From positions 558,001-622,000 of the forward strand of contig NC_007940.1 in NCBI RefSeq assembly GCF_000012385.1: DNA of 64,000 nt, read 5' to 3'. Shown here one piece after another: positions 48,150-56,008 of the stretch (the stretch's first letter is position 1; every line of letters starts with the position of its first letter). The stretch is from Rickettsia bellii RML369-C. GTDB taxonomy: Bacteria; Pseudomonadota; Alphaproteobacteria; Rickettsiales; Rickettsiaceae. Below the pieces are notes generated by a model that was not told where the DNA came from, did not search any database, and saw nothing but the letters and a program-made list of their open reading frames with translations. Both the position numbers and the translations under genes were made by a program.

Positions 48150-49382
48150 ATGTCTAAATCAGATAACCATAACTATCTTGATAAAAACGAAACTATTATA
48201 TGTACTGCTAATAATTTATATAAAGAAGCATTAGAGTTTTTTAATAATATAAGAAATATAGAACAAAACCAAGGCGTAACTGCATTAGTAAAAAAAGGCT
48301 ATATTGCTGCTCGAATCGAGTTAACGCAATCGCTTCTTTTTGGAAAAATTGAGGCATGTAGTGGTCTTGCTGTTTTTAATCAACAAGGCATTGGTGGTCC
48401 CATAAGTCCTTATAATCAAAAATTATTTTTAGTTATTGGTAGTAAATTAGGGTATCAAGCTTGTAAGCAAGCTTTAGCACAATTACCAAATAATAATTAT
48501 AATGTTGAGCAAGAAGCTAATGTTTGGGTTAATCATATAAATACTTATAAAAGAGATTTAAATAAAGAAATAACTACTCCAGAATTATCAGCTAGTTCAA
48601 TATTTTTAAAAAATGATCTTAAAAAAAATAATATAAGCTTCGATGCTTATAACACACATTTTAACATTTTAAGTATAGATGAAGAGTTAGAAACAAACTA
48701 TACCCCCACTCCGTCGTCGTCAGTAAATCAGTATGAGCACAACCCGCCGCCCGTTCCTAAAAGAGCAGAGAGTAAACAAGAAGCTACAGGGTTGAAATCT
48801 TTTTTTAAGGGTATGTTTAGTAAAGCCCCTGAAGCCTCCACTGCTCCCAAGGCTGCTTTAGTTCCGGTTGTTGCTCCTAAAGTTACATCCTCAAATATTT
48901 CGTATAGAGATATTTTGCTTAGAGATCAAGAACATCCTGAAATTGCGTTAAAATTACAAGAAGCAACAATAAATACTAATTTAACAATTAGGGTGAATGG
49001 TCAACATATATTTGAAGTTAAGCAATATAGAGCTGTTAAAATTCCTAACGCTTTAGAAAATATTAAAACACCTACCATAAAATTTGTTTTTTCTTATTTA
49101 AATGGTGTAAAATTAAGTGATGAGTTTGCAATACATACAAAGGGCACAGCACATCTAAAGCTTGATTATAATGCTAATGGTAGATTAGAAAAATTAACCT
49201 TACCAAATCAACCAATTTATTTTAAGGATAAGCCGGGTTATCCTGCATTTTGTATCTTTAAAAAGATTATGTGCAGTTTACCGGTAGATAGTGGACAACT
49301 TGGTCACCTAATGCAAATCGCACCTAAGGTAGAATTTAATAATGTTGACGAATATACTTATAAAGTAGAATTATTAGGCTAA
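48150..49382 (+). CDS. Hypothetical protein with SH3-ligand motif, effector candidate
   Basis: Protein of 410 residues without signal peptide. Residues 1-165 are helical. A proline-rich linker holds PPVPKR (200-205), which fits the class II SH3 ligand pattern P-x-x-P-x-K/R, and continues KAPEASTAPKAALVPVVAPK. The C-terminal about 150 residues are beta-rich (LTIRVNGQHIFEVKQYRAV...). A good ribosome-binding site AAAGGAGAA precedes the ATG. Bacteria have few P-x-x-P-reading SH3 domains, so a host target is possible. No known family was recognised. Confidence 0.65.
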   Translation: MSKSDNHNYLDKNETIICTANNLYKEALEFFNNIRNIEQNQGVTALVKKGYIAARIELTQSLLFGKIEACSGLAVFNQQGIGGPISPYNQKLFLVIGSKLGYQACKQALAQLPNNNYNVEQEANVWVNHINTYKRDLNKEITTPELSASSIFLKNDLKKNNISFDAYNTHFNILSIDEELETNYTPTPSSSVNQYEHNPPPVPKRAESKQEATGLKSFFKGMFSKAPEASTAPKAALVPVVAPKVTSSNISYRDILLRDQEHPEIALKLQEATINTNLTIRVNGQHIFEVKQYRAVKIPNALENIKTPTIKFVFSYLNGVKLSDEFAIHTKGTAHLKLDYNANGRLEKLTLPNQPIYFKDKPGYPAFCIFKKIMCSLPVDSGQLGHLMQIAPKVEFNNVDEYTYKVELLG

Positions 49383-49424
49383 AATAAAATATTATTTTGT
49401 AGCTGTGTTATTTTTGCATAGGCA

Positions 49425-49543
49425 TCGCCCATGTGAATCATTTTCCCCATGTCGTGCTGCGACTTTTCCTAGTTTGTTGCCTGACTCTGATGTCATTCCC
49501 GCGTAGGAATTGTTGTGTGGATCGAAAAGCACGTACGGTGTCA
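49425..49543. repeat. Degenerate palindromic repeat fragments
   Basis: Pieces such as GTGAATCATTTTCCCCATGT, GATGTCATTCCCGCGTAGGA and GTGTGGATCGAAAAGCACGT match arms of the palindromic families. They separate the effector-candidate gene from the IS110 element. Confidence 0.5.
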
Positions 49544-50501
49544 TCAACTATGTTTTAAATTAAAAAGAAGAGATTTTAATTTAGCATTAGCGATGACAAT
49601 AATTTTACGCATTAAAGCGGTAAGAGCGACCATTTTCTTTTTACCATTGTTAATGAGTCGCTCATAAAAGAGTCTTAAACCAGAAGTCTTGCTATTACGG
49701 GCTGACATAGCAGCAAGGAATAGTATAGCTTGACTCCTGCTCTACACCATGTCCTACCTTTCTATATCCTTGATATTTACCACTATCATTAGCTTTTGGA
49801 GCAAGCCCTGCAAGAGAAGCAATCTGCCGTCTTGTTAACTTCCCTAACTCCGGTAATAATATTAATAACTCAAAAGCAACTATATTACCAATGCCATTTA
49901 TCTCTTTCAATATCTCATGCTTTGCTTTTAACAGCTGATCTGATGATATAATCACTTCTACCTGATTAGTAATCTCTGTAATTTGATTACTTAAAACATC
50001 TATCATATTTATACAGCTATTTTTAACAAACTTATCTGTATTTGCTTGTTGTAATCTATTCTTTTCGGCAACTAACATTTGCTTTAAATCATTCCGTCTT
50101 TGTACTAACCGAAATAATTGTATATTTTGTTTTGATTCAGGCTTAAATACTTCAAGCTTATCTGCTCGCTCCTTACCATATAATCCTAATGCTTTAGCAT
50201 CTAACTTATCTGTTTTTGCACTATTACCATATGATCTGATAAAATTCTTTACCTTTCTTGCATCTGCTCTATGTACTACATAACCTCTTTCACATAAGCT
50301 ATACAATAACTCTAGTTCATATCCGCCTGTTGTTTCAACTACAGTTAGAGAGTTTGCTAAAATATCCTTATTATCATTAATAAATTCAAATATACCGGAA
50401 CTTGTATTCTCATATTCTTTTGTATCTTTTATGCCCTCTATTCCTACTACAAAATTATATTTTCCTATATCAATTCCTATATGTTTGTGATATTTTATCA
50501 T
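49544..50501 (-). pseudogene. IS110-family transposase, frameshifted near its end
   Basis: IS110-type RuvC-like (DEDD) recombinase. The N-terminus GIDIGKYNFVVGI (D11), VVETTGGYELELL and KTDKLDAKAL carry the acidic residues. The Tnp domain NGIGNIVAFELLILLPELGKL...GLAPKANDSGKYQG includes the DSG serine that is catalytic in the family. After GYRKVGHG (about 49745) the frame slips and stops at 49695. The sequence continues, after apparently two indels, in another frame as AILFLAAMSARNSKTSGLRL...VALTALMRKIIVIANAKLKS to a TGA at 49544-49546. The element is therefore probably inactive. Confidence 0.88.
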
Positions 50502-50690
50502 ATGTACCTCGAGATTTTATATTGTTTAGGATTGTAATCGGGCGTGCTTATCGCATCCCTTCCAACTATTCAAACTTCTCGAGAGTCGGGCTATAGTACC
50601 TGATGACTCCGGTCGTATAAAACCTATGCCGTGACGGTCGCTTATGCCCGCTTAATACCCTATATCATTATATAGGGTATTAACACTCTC
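50502..50690 (-). other. IS110 non-coding end, possible bridge-RNA region
   Basis: About 190 bp upstream of the transposase start has no ORF and is richer in G and C than its surroundings (for example TCGGGCTATAGTACCTGATG). In IS110-group elements the non-coding end upstream of the recombinase encodes a guide (bridge) RNA. Position and length fit. A hairpin with 12-bp perfect arms (50654-50681, AATACCCTATAT/ATATAGGGTATT) lies near the outer edge. The RNA itself is inferred from the family. Confidence 0.45.
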
Positions 50691-50744
50691 TTATAAATGT
50701 TTATATTACATTTATAACTTATATTATATCACTTTCTTTTCTTA

Positions 50745-50835
50745 CAATACCGTGGCTTGAAAACTAGATCCAGAAAATAATAAATAATACTAATATTATT
50801 AGTATTATTTATTTTCCTAGATGACACCGAAAGCG
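50745..50835. repeat. Degenerate GTCATCCCG-type palindrome
   Basis: It starts ATACCGTGGCTTGAAAACTA and ends CCTAGATGACACC, with the centre AATAATACTAATATTATTAG strongly self-complementary. The rest of 50690-50982 is AT-rich with no gene; it should contain the promoter of the MFS gene. Confidence 0.55.
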
Positions 50836-51030
50836 TGTTTTAACCCCTGCAAAAAGACCTAAAAATATATATTTGATATTTTTTATATTTTTTTTGAAAA
50901 AATAGCTTGCAATCTTTTTTATTATAGTGTAGTTTAATAATATATATTATAGCTCCCAAAGTGCATTAAGCTCGCATTTTGCTATAAAAAGGTATAAGAT
51001 CTTTATAATTTAATTTTTTGTAAAGGATTT

Positions 51031-52341
51031 ATGCTAGGTTATACAAAAGAGCAAGTTAGTTTAACTCGCAATCAAAAAGAAGCTATAGGCTTACTATCTA
51101 TAGGCACATTTCTCGAATATTTCGACCTCATGCTATATGTTCATATGGCAGTAGTACTAAATGAATTATTTTTCCCAAAAGCTGACCCAAAAGTAGCTTT
51201 CATATATTCTGCATCTGCGTTTTGTTCAACATATTTATTAAGACCTTTTGGTGCTTTAATATTTGGCTGTATAGGTGACACTATAGGGCGTAAAGCAACA
51301 ATTATTGTTACTACTTTTTTAATGTCCCTGTCCTGTTTGATCATGGCTGTTTTGCCTCCTTATTCAGAAATAGGAATTAAAGCTGTGTGGTTAGTAACAG
51401 CTTGTCGAGTAATTCAAGGAATGGCATCTATGGGAGAAGCTGTAGGTGCTGAATTATATTTATCAGAAACTATACAATTACCTACAAGATATATGGCAGT
51501 ATCTATTATAGTGGTTTTTGGAACATTAGGAGGAACAGCAGCCTTAGGATTAGGAGCATTGGTTACTTCTTATGGATTTAATTGGCGTTTAGCATTTTTC
51601 TTTGGTGCAGTTGTTGCTTTTATTGGTTCTATAGCTAGAACGAATTTAAGGGAGACTACAGAGTTTGTAGACGCTAAAAGAAGAATTAAAAAGACCTTTG
51701 ATAAAGCCAAAATTGATATAAAAGCATTAAATTCTAGCCCTGTTTTACAACAAAAAGTTAGTAAAAAAACTACAATTGCTTATTTTTTAATTGAGTGTAC
51801 TGGACCGTTATGGTTCTGTATTACTTACATCTATTGTGGAAATATTTTAAAAAATAACTTTAATTTTACCTCATCTCAAGTGATGCAACAAAATTTTTGG
51901 GTTGGAATATTAGAGCTTATATCAACTATAGTTTTTACTTATTTAGTTTTAAAAATACATCCTTTAAGACTCCTTAAAATAAGACTATTTATATTTAGTC
52001 TTTTTGCTTTAATTATTCCTATTATATTAAGTAATATAACTACTCCTTTCCAGTTATTTCTTTTACAGGTATTTATCGGAATATGTGCTCCTACTGGTTT
52101 CACCGCATTTGCTATTTTTTGTATGAATTTCCCAGTTTTTAAGCGTTTTTTATATACTAGAGTTATTTTTGCAACCTCTCGTGCTATAATGTATGCTTTA
52201 GCATCATTTGGCATTGTATTTTTAACAGATTATTTTTCCTATTTGGGGCTACTAATTATAATTTTACCTGTTCTCATAGGTTATGGATTCGGTATAAATC
52301 ATTTTAAAAAATTAGAGGTAAATGCTGGGAACTATTATTAG
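51031..52341 (+). CDS. ProP-like MFS transporter, copy 1
   Basis: Major facilitator of the metabolite:H+ symporter (ProP-like) family, 436 residues with 12 predicted helices. It begins GYTKEQVSLTRNQKEAIG, and FLEYFDLMLYVHMAV is helix 1. The loop 2-3 signature is FGCIGDTIGRKATI, and RLAFFFGAVVAFIGSIARTNL lies before the central loop. The substrate in Rickettsia is unknown. Copy 2 on the other arm differs by one residue (R here, G there, in KRFLYTRVIFATSR). The 3' end overlaps the convergent spoT by 38 bp. A related gene at 40597-41910 carries an in-frame stop. Confidence 0.9.
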   Translation: MLGYTKEQVSLTRNQKEAIGLLSIGTFLEYFDLMLYVHMAVVLNELFFPKADPKVAFIYSASAFCSTYLLRPFGALIFGCIGDTIGRKATIIVTTFLMSLSCLIMAVLPPYSEIGIKAVWLVTACRVIQGMASMGEAVGAELYLSETIQLPTRYMAVSIIVVFGTLGGTAALGLGALVTSYGFNWRLAFFFGAVVAFIGSIARTNLRETTEFVDAKRRIKKTFDKAKIDIKALNSSPVLQQKVSKKTTIAYFLIECTGPLWFCITYIYCGNILKNNFNFTSSQVMQQNFWVGILELISTIVFTYLVLKIHPLRLLKIRLFIFSLFALIIPIILSNITTPFQLFLLQVFIGICAPTGFTAFAIFCMNFPVFKRFLYTRVIFATSRAIMYALASFGIVFLTDYFSYLGLLIIILPVLIGYGFGINHFKKLEVNAGNYY

Positions 52342-53008
52342 AACGAAAGCTATAATTATCTTCTTCATATTTATTGTCTAATTCATTTAAAATATTTAAA
52401 CAAAGCTGAACAATTTTATTTTCTAGTTGATAACTTACAGTGACAGCAACAGGCAAGAATGAGATAAGTGTTTCTCTAATGGTATTTATTTGTTTTTCTA
52501 AAGGCTTGGCTCCTATCGTTTGCAAATTATGAAGACGATCAAATAATTTTATAATAATCAATTCTATTTTAGCACTGCGATATAAAATATTGATTGCATC
52601 TGCAGCACTAATTTTAGTATCGATTTTAATCCTTGTTAAAGCTTCTACATTCACAGCTATGTTTTCATTAAAAATATAAGCTATCATTTCTTGAGTAAGT
52701 TGCGTATCTTCAATAGTATCATGCAATAAACTAGTAATAATATTATCAGTCGTAAAAAATTTTGTTTCTTTAAAAACTGTAAACTCTGCCACCATAATTG
52801 CTACTTCAATCGGATGGGAATAATATGGATCACCTGACTTACGCATTTGAGAGCCATGATATTTACGAGCGTAATATATCGCTTTTTTGACTTCTTCAAA
52901 GTCTACAGGATTTGCTACTTTAGTGTTTAAATATTTGAGTTTATCGAGAAGTTTTTTAGCATAAATGCATTCTTCAAACTTTTCTTTCCAACGGCTTAAA
53001 TCTTCCAT
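52304..53008 (-). CDS. spoT: SpoT-like (p)ppGpp hydrolase, copy 1
   Basis: HD-domain protein of 234 residues corresponding to the hydrolase part of RelA/SpoT. The metal and catalytic residues are in YYSHPIEVAIM, LLHDTIEDT (HD-x3-ED) and KLFDRLHNLQT. The synthetase, TGS and ACT domains of full-length SpoT are absent. It should degrade (p)ppGpp or a related nucleotide in the cytoplasm. Identical to copy 2 at 53904-54608. Short SpoT genes of this type are commonly multi-copy in Rickettsia and are associated with mobile elements. Confidence 0.9.
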   Translation of the reverse strand: MEDLSRWKEKFEECIYAKKLLDKLKYLNTKVANPVDFEEVKKAIYYARKYHGSQMRKSGDPYYSHPIEVAIMVAEFTVFKETKFFTTDNIITSLLHDTIEDTQLTQEMIAYIFNENIAVNVEALTRIKIDTKISAADAINILYRSAKIELIIIKLFDRLHNLQTIGAKPLEKQINTIRETLISFLPVAVTVSYQLENKIVQLCLNILNELDNKYEEDNYSFRSNNSSQHLPLIF

Positions 53009-53100
53009 AAAGTTACTTTAAATTTATATAAATACATTCTTGTACCAGCTTATATTCAAAGTTAAAAGCAAAAAATTATAATGATGAATGTTTTTTAAAC

Positions 53101-53161
53101 TTTATGTTACAAAATTCAGTAATTATTAAACTTTAACCTCCAGTAAAATTTCTTATTGACT
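53101..53161 (+). repeat. 61-bp repeat X, copy 1
   Basis: The segment from TTTATGTTACAAAATTCAGT to CAGTAAAATTTCTTATTGAC recurs in inverted orientation at about 55934-55996 with a few mismatches (GTTGC for GTTAC, GTCATT for GTAATT). Here it adjoins the spoT end of the duplicated unit; there it adjoins the MFS end. Confidence 0.8.
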
Positions 53162-53225
53162 AGTTAATTAAAATTATTTGACCCCAAATATAAGTTATAT
53201 TAACAACTAAAATAAAGGAAAAGCA

Positions 53226-53888
53226 ATGAAAAAATTTTTATTATTATTTATAATATCTATTATCCCTTTAAATTTATTCGCTCAAGCCAAAGTAAATAAT
53301 ATAGTTGCACCAGTCAGCTATTTTATAAATCATATTCAGCAACTAAATCAAATAAAAACTAATTTAGAAAAATACAGGCAAACAAGTATTGTAGGCATTA
53401 GCGGGATGGGTAAAACTCAGTTAGCTAGAATGTATGCTTATGGAAATAAAGATAATTATAATTTGATCTGGTTTATTGATTGCAATTTAAATATTAACGA
53501 TGAACTTTTAAAGCTAGCAAAAGCTATTAACAAAGCTGAAGGGAAAACTGTAATTGCAGAAGAAGCAGCTAATGTAAAAAAAGAGTTAATGGAATATCTA
53601 GGGCAAAGCGATAAATGGTTATTAGTATTTGATAATTTAAAAGTAGGTGAGAATAAAAAAGTACAAGATTTTATTAACTGGGAGCATAACGGCAATATCA
53701 TATTTTGTTCGCAAGATAGCGATATGATGCCTTATATAGTAAAAGCTGTGCCATTTAAGAAGCAGGAAACTATTGAGCTTGCCAATAATATTTTATTGGA
53801 TAAAGATAATAGTTTAAAAAACATTCATCATTATAATTTTTTGCTTTTAACTTTGAATATAAGCTGGTACAAGAATGTATTTATATAA
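53226..53888 (+). pseudogene. Secreted NB-ARC/TPR gene, 5' fragment
   Basis: This is the front part of a gene split by the inverted duplication. The signal peptide is MKKFLLLFIISIIPLNLFA, cleaved near AQA. A STAND/NB-ARC-type ATPase follows: P-loop GISGMGKT (57-64), Walker B KWLLVFDN (130-137), then GNIIFCSQDSD. Genuine sequence ends at about residue 198 (DKDNSLK); the last about 22 residues (NIHHYNFLLLTLN...) come from the inserted DNA. The remainder of the gene is at 56009-57670. A ribosome-binding site AAAGGAAAAGC precedes the ATG. The fragment could still make a secreted ATPase domain. Confidence 0.85.
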
Positions 53889-53903
53889 ATTTAAAGTAAC
53901 TTT

Positions 53904-54608
53904 ATGGAAGATTTAAGCCGTTGGAAAGAAAAGTTTGAAGAATGCATTTATGCTAAAAAACTTCTCGATAAACTCAAATATTTAAACACTAAAGTAGCAA
54001 ATCCTGTAGACTTTGAAGAAGTCAAAAAAGCGATATATTACGCTCGTAAATATCATGGCTCTCAAATGCGTAAGTCAGGTGATCCATATTATTCCCATCC
54101 GATTGAAGTAGCAATTATGGTGGCAGAGTTTACAGTTTTTAAAGAAACAAAATTTTTTACGACTGATAATATTATTACTAGTTTATTGCATGATACTATT
54201 GAAGATACGCAACTTACTCAAGAAATGATAGCTTATATTTTTAATGAAAACATAGCTGTGAATGTAGAAGCTTTAACAAGGATTAAAATCGATACTAAAA
54301 TTAGTGCTGCAGATGCAATCAATATTTTATATCGCAGTGCTAAAATAGAATTGATTATTATAAAATTATTTGATCGTCTTCATAATTTGCAAACGATAGG
54401 AGCCAAGCCTTTAGAAAAACAAATAAATACCATTAGAGAAACACTTATCTCATTCTTGCCTGTTGCTGTCACTGTAAGTTATCAACTAGAAAATAAAATT
54501 GTTCAGCTTTGTTTAAATATTTTAAATGAATTAGACAATAAATATGAAGAAGATAATTATAGCTTTCGTTCTAATAATAGTTCCCAGCATTTACCTCTAA
54601 TTTTTTAA
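53904..54608 (+). CDS. spoT: SpoT-like (p)ppGpp hydrolase, copy 2
   Basis: Identical over all 234 residues to the gene at 52304-53008, but in opposite orientation. The HD hydrolase residues (HDTIED) are intact, and no synthetase domain is present. It starts 15 bp after the end of the truncated NB-ARC fragment and may now be transcribed from that gene's promoter, which would differ from copy 1. The 3' end overlaps the convergent MFS copy 2 by 38 bp. Confidence 0.9.
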   Translation: MEDLSRWKEKFEECIYAKKLLDKLKYLNTKVANPVDFEEVKKAIYYARKYHGSQMRKSGDPYYSHPIEVAIMVAEFTVFKETKFFTTDNIITSLLHDTIEDTQLTQEMIAYIFNENIAVNVEALTRIKIDTKISAADAINILYRSAKIELIIIKLFDRLHNLQTIGAKPLEKQINTIRETLISFLPVAVTVSYQLENKIVQLCLNILNELDNKYEEDNYSFRSNNSSQHLPLIF

Positions 54609-55881
54609 AATGATTTATACCGAATCCATAACCTATGAGAACAGGTAAAATTATAATTAGTAGCCCCAAATAGGAAAAATAATCTGTTAAAAATACAATG
54701 CCAAATGATGCTAAAGCATACATTATAGCACGAGAGGTTGCAAAAATAACTCCAGTATATAAAAAACGCTTAAAAACTGGGAAATTCATACAAAAAATAG
54801 CAAATGCGGTGAAACCAGTAGGAGCACATATTCCGATAAATACCTGTAAAAGAAATAACTGGAAAGGAGTAGTTATATTACTTAATATAATAGGAATAAT
54901 TAAAGCAAAAAGACTAAATATAAATAGTCTTATTTTAAGGAGTCTTAAAGGATGTATTTTTAAAACTAAATAAGTAAAAACTATAGTTGATATAAGCTCT
55001 AATATTCCAACCCAAAAATTTTGTTGCATCACTTGAGATGAGGTAAAATTAAAGTTATTTTTTAAAATATTTCCACAATAGATGTAAGTAATACAGAACC
55101 ATAACGGTCCAGTACACTCAATTAAAAAATAAGCAATTGTAGTTTTTTTACTAACTTTTTGTTGTAAAACAGGGCTAGAATTTAATGCTTTTATATCAAT
55201 TTTGGCTTTATCAAAGGTCTTTTTAATTCTTCTTTTAGCGTCTACAAACTCTGTAGTCTCCCTTAAATTCGTTCTAGCTATAGAACCAATAAAAGCAACA
55301 ACTGCACCAAAGAAAAATGCTAAACGCCAATTAAATCCATAAGAAGTAACCAATGCTCCTAATCCTAAGGCTGCTGTTCCTCCTAATGTTCCAAAAACCA
55401 CTATAATAGATACTGCCATATATCTTGTAGGTAATTGTATAGTTTCTGATAAATATAATTCAGCACCTACAGCTTCTCCCATAGATGCCATTCCTTGAAT
55501 TACTCGACAAGCTGTTACTAACCACACAGCTTTAATTCCTATTTCTGAATAAGGAGGCAAAACAGCCATGATCAAACAGGACAGGGACATTAAAAAAGTA
55601 GTAACAATAATTGTTGCTTTACGCCCTATAGTGTCACCTATACAGCCAAATATTAAAGCACCAAAAGGTCTTAATAAATATGTTGAACAAAACGCAGATG
55701 CAGAATATATGAAAGCTACTTTTGGGTCAGCTTTTGGGAAAAATAATTCATTTAGTACTACTGCCATATGAACATATAGCATGAGGTCGAAATATTCGAG
55801 AAATGTGCCTATAGATAGTAAGCCTATAGCTTCTTTTTGATTGCGAGTTAAACTAACTTGCTCTTTTGTATAACCTAGCAT
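54571..55881 (-). CDS. ProP-like MFS transporter, copy 2
   Basis: Same 436-residue carrier as at 51031-52341 except for a glycine in place of arginine (KRFLYTGVIFATSR). The change lies next to a membrane helix, so its effect is uncertain. Helix 1 (FLEYFDLMLYVHM) and the GCIGDTIGRK loop are intact. It is transcribed towards copy 2 of spoT. Near-identity with copy 1 implies a recent duplication or ongoing gene conversion. Confidence 0.9.
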   Translation of the reverse strand: MLGYTKEQVSLTRNQKEAIGLLSIGTFLEYFDLMLYVHMAVVLNELFFPKADPKVAFIYSASAFCSTYLLRPFGALIFGCIGDTIGRKATIIVTTFLMSLSCLIMAVLPPYSEIGIKAVWLVTACRVIQGMASMGEAVGAELYLSETIQLPTRYMAVSIIVVFGTLGGTAALGLGALVTSYGFNWRLAFFFGAVVAFIGSIARTNLRETTEFVDAKRRIKKTFDKAKIDIKALNSSPVLQQKVSKKTTIAYFLIECTGPLWFCITYIYCGNILKNNFNFTSSQVMQQNFWVGILELISTIVFTYLVLKIHPLRLLKIRLFIFSLFALIIPIILSNITTPFQLFLLQVFIGICAPTGFTAFAIFCMNFPVFKRFLYTGVIFATSRAIMYALASFGIVFLTDYFSYLGLLIIILPVLIGYGFGINHFKKLEVNAGNYY

Positions 55882-55933
55882 AAATCCTTTACAAAAAATT
55901 AAATTATAAAGATCTTATACCTTTTTATACAAA

Positions 55934-55996
55934 AGTCAATAAGAAATTTTACTGGAGGTTAAAGTTTAATAATGACTGAATTTTGCAACATAAAAT
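55934..55996 (-). repeat. Repeat X, copy 2 (inverted)
   Basis: The segment AGTCAATAAGAAATTTTACT...GCAACATAAAA is the inverted partner of 53101-53161. It lies between the MFS end of the right arm and the resumed NB-ARC/TPR gene. Mismatches with copy 1 are more numerous than in the 2,119-bp arms, so X has a different history. Confidence 0.8.
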
Positions 55997-56008
55997 TTAG
56001 TAGAATTT

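Larger units (their letters stand above)
50983..53101 (+). repeat. Left arm of a 2,119-bp inverted duplication
   Basis: This arm carries an MFS gene and a spoT gene and is the reverse complement of 53811-55929 over exactly 2,119 bp. One base difference was noticed (52159 region, R versus G codon in the MFS protein). The SpoT products of both arms are identical. The arms are separated by 709 bp. Confidence 0.9.
53811..55929 (-). repeat. Right arm of the 2,119-bp inverted duplication
   Basis: Reverse complement of 50983-53101. It is inserted inside the NB-ARC/TPR gene, after codon DKDNSLK on the left (AGTTTAAAAAA) and before LVQEFKGYP on the right. Rejoining the flanks as AGTTTAAAA/AATTTAGTAG restores one frame (DNSLKNLVEFLVQEFKG), which fixes the insertion point. 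Confidence 0.9.

Noticed and set aside
50983..55929. Reading the inverted duplication as a composite transposon
   Set aside because: No transposase or terminal inverted repeats occur at the arm ends; the IS110 remnant lies outside and is not duplicated.
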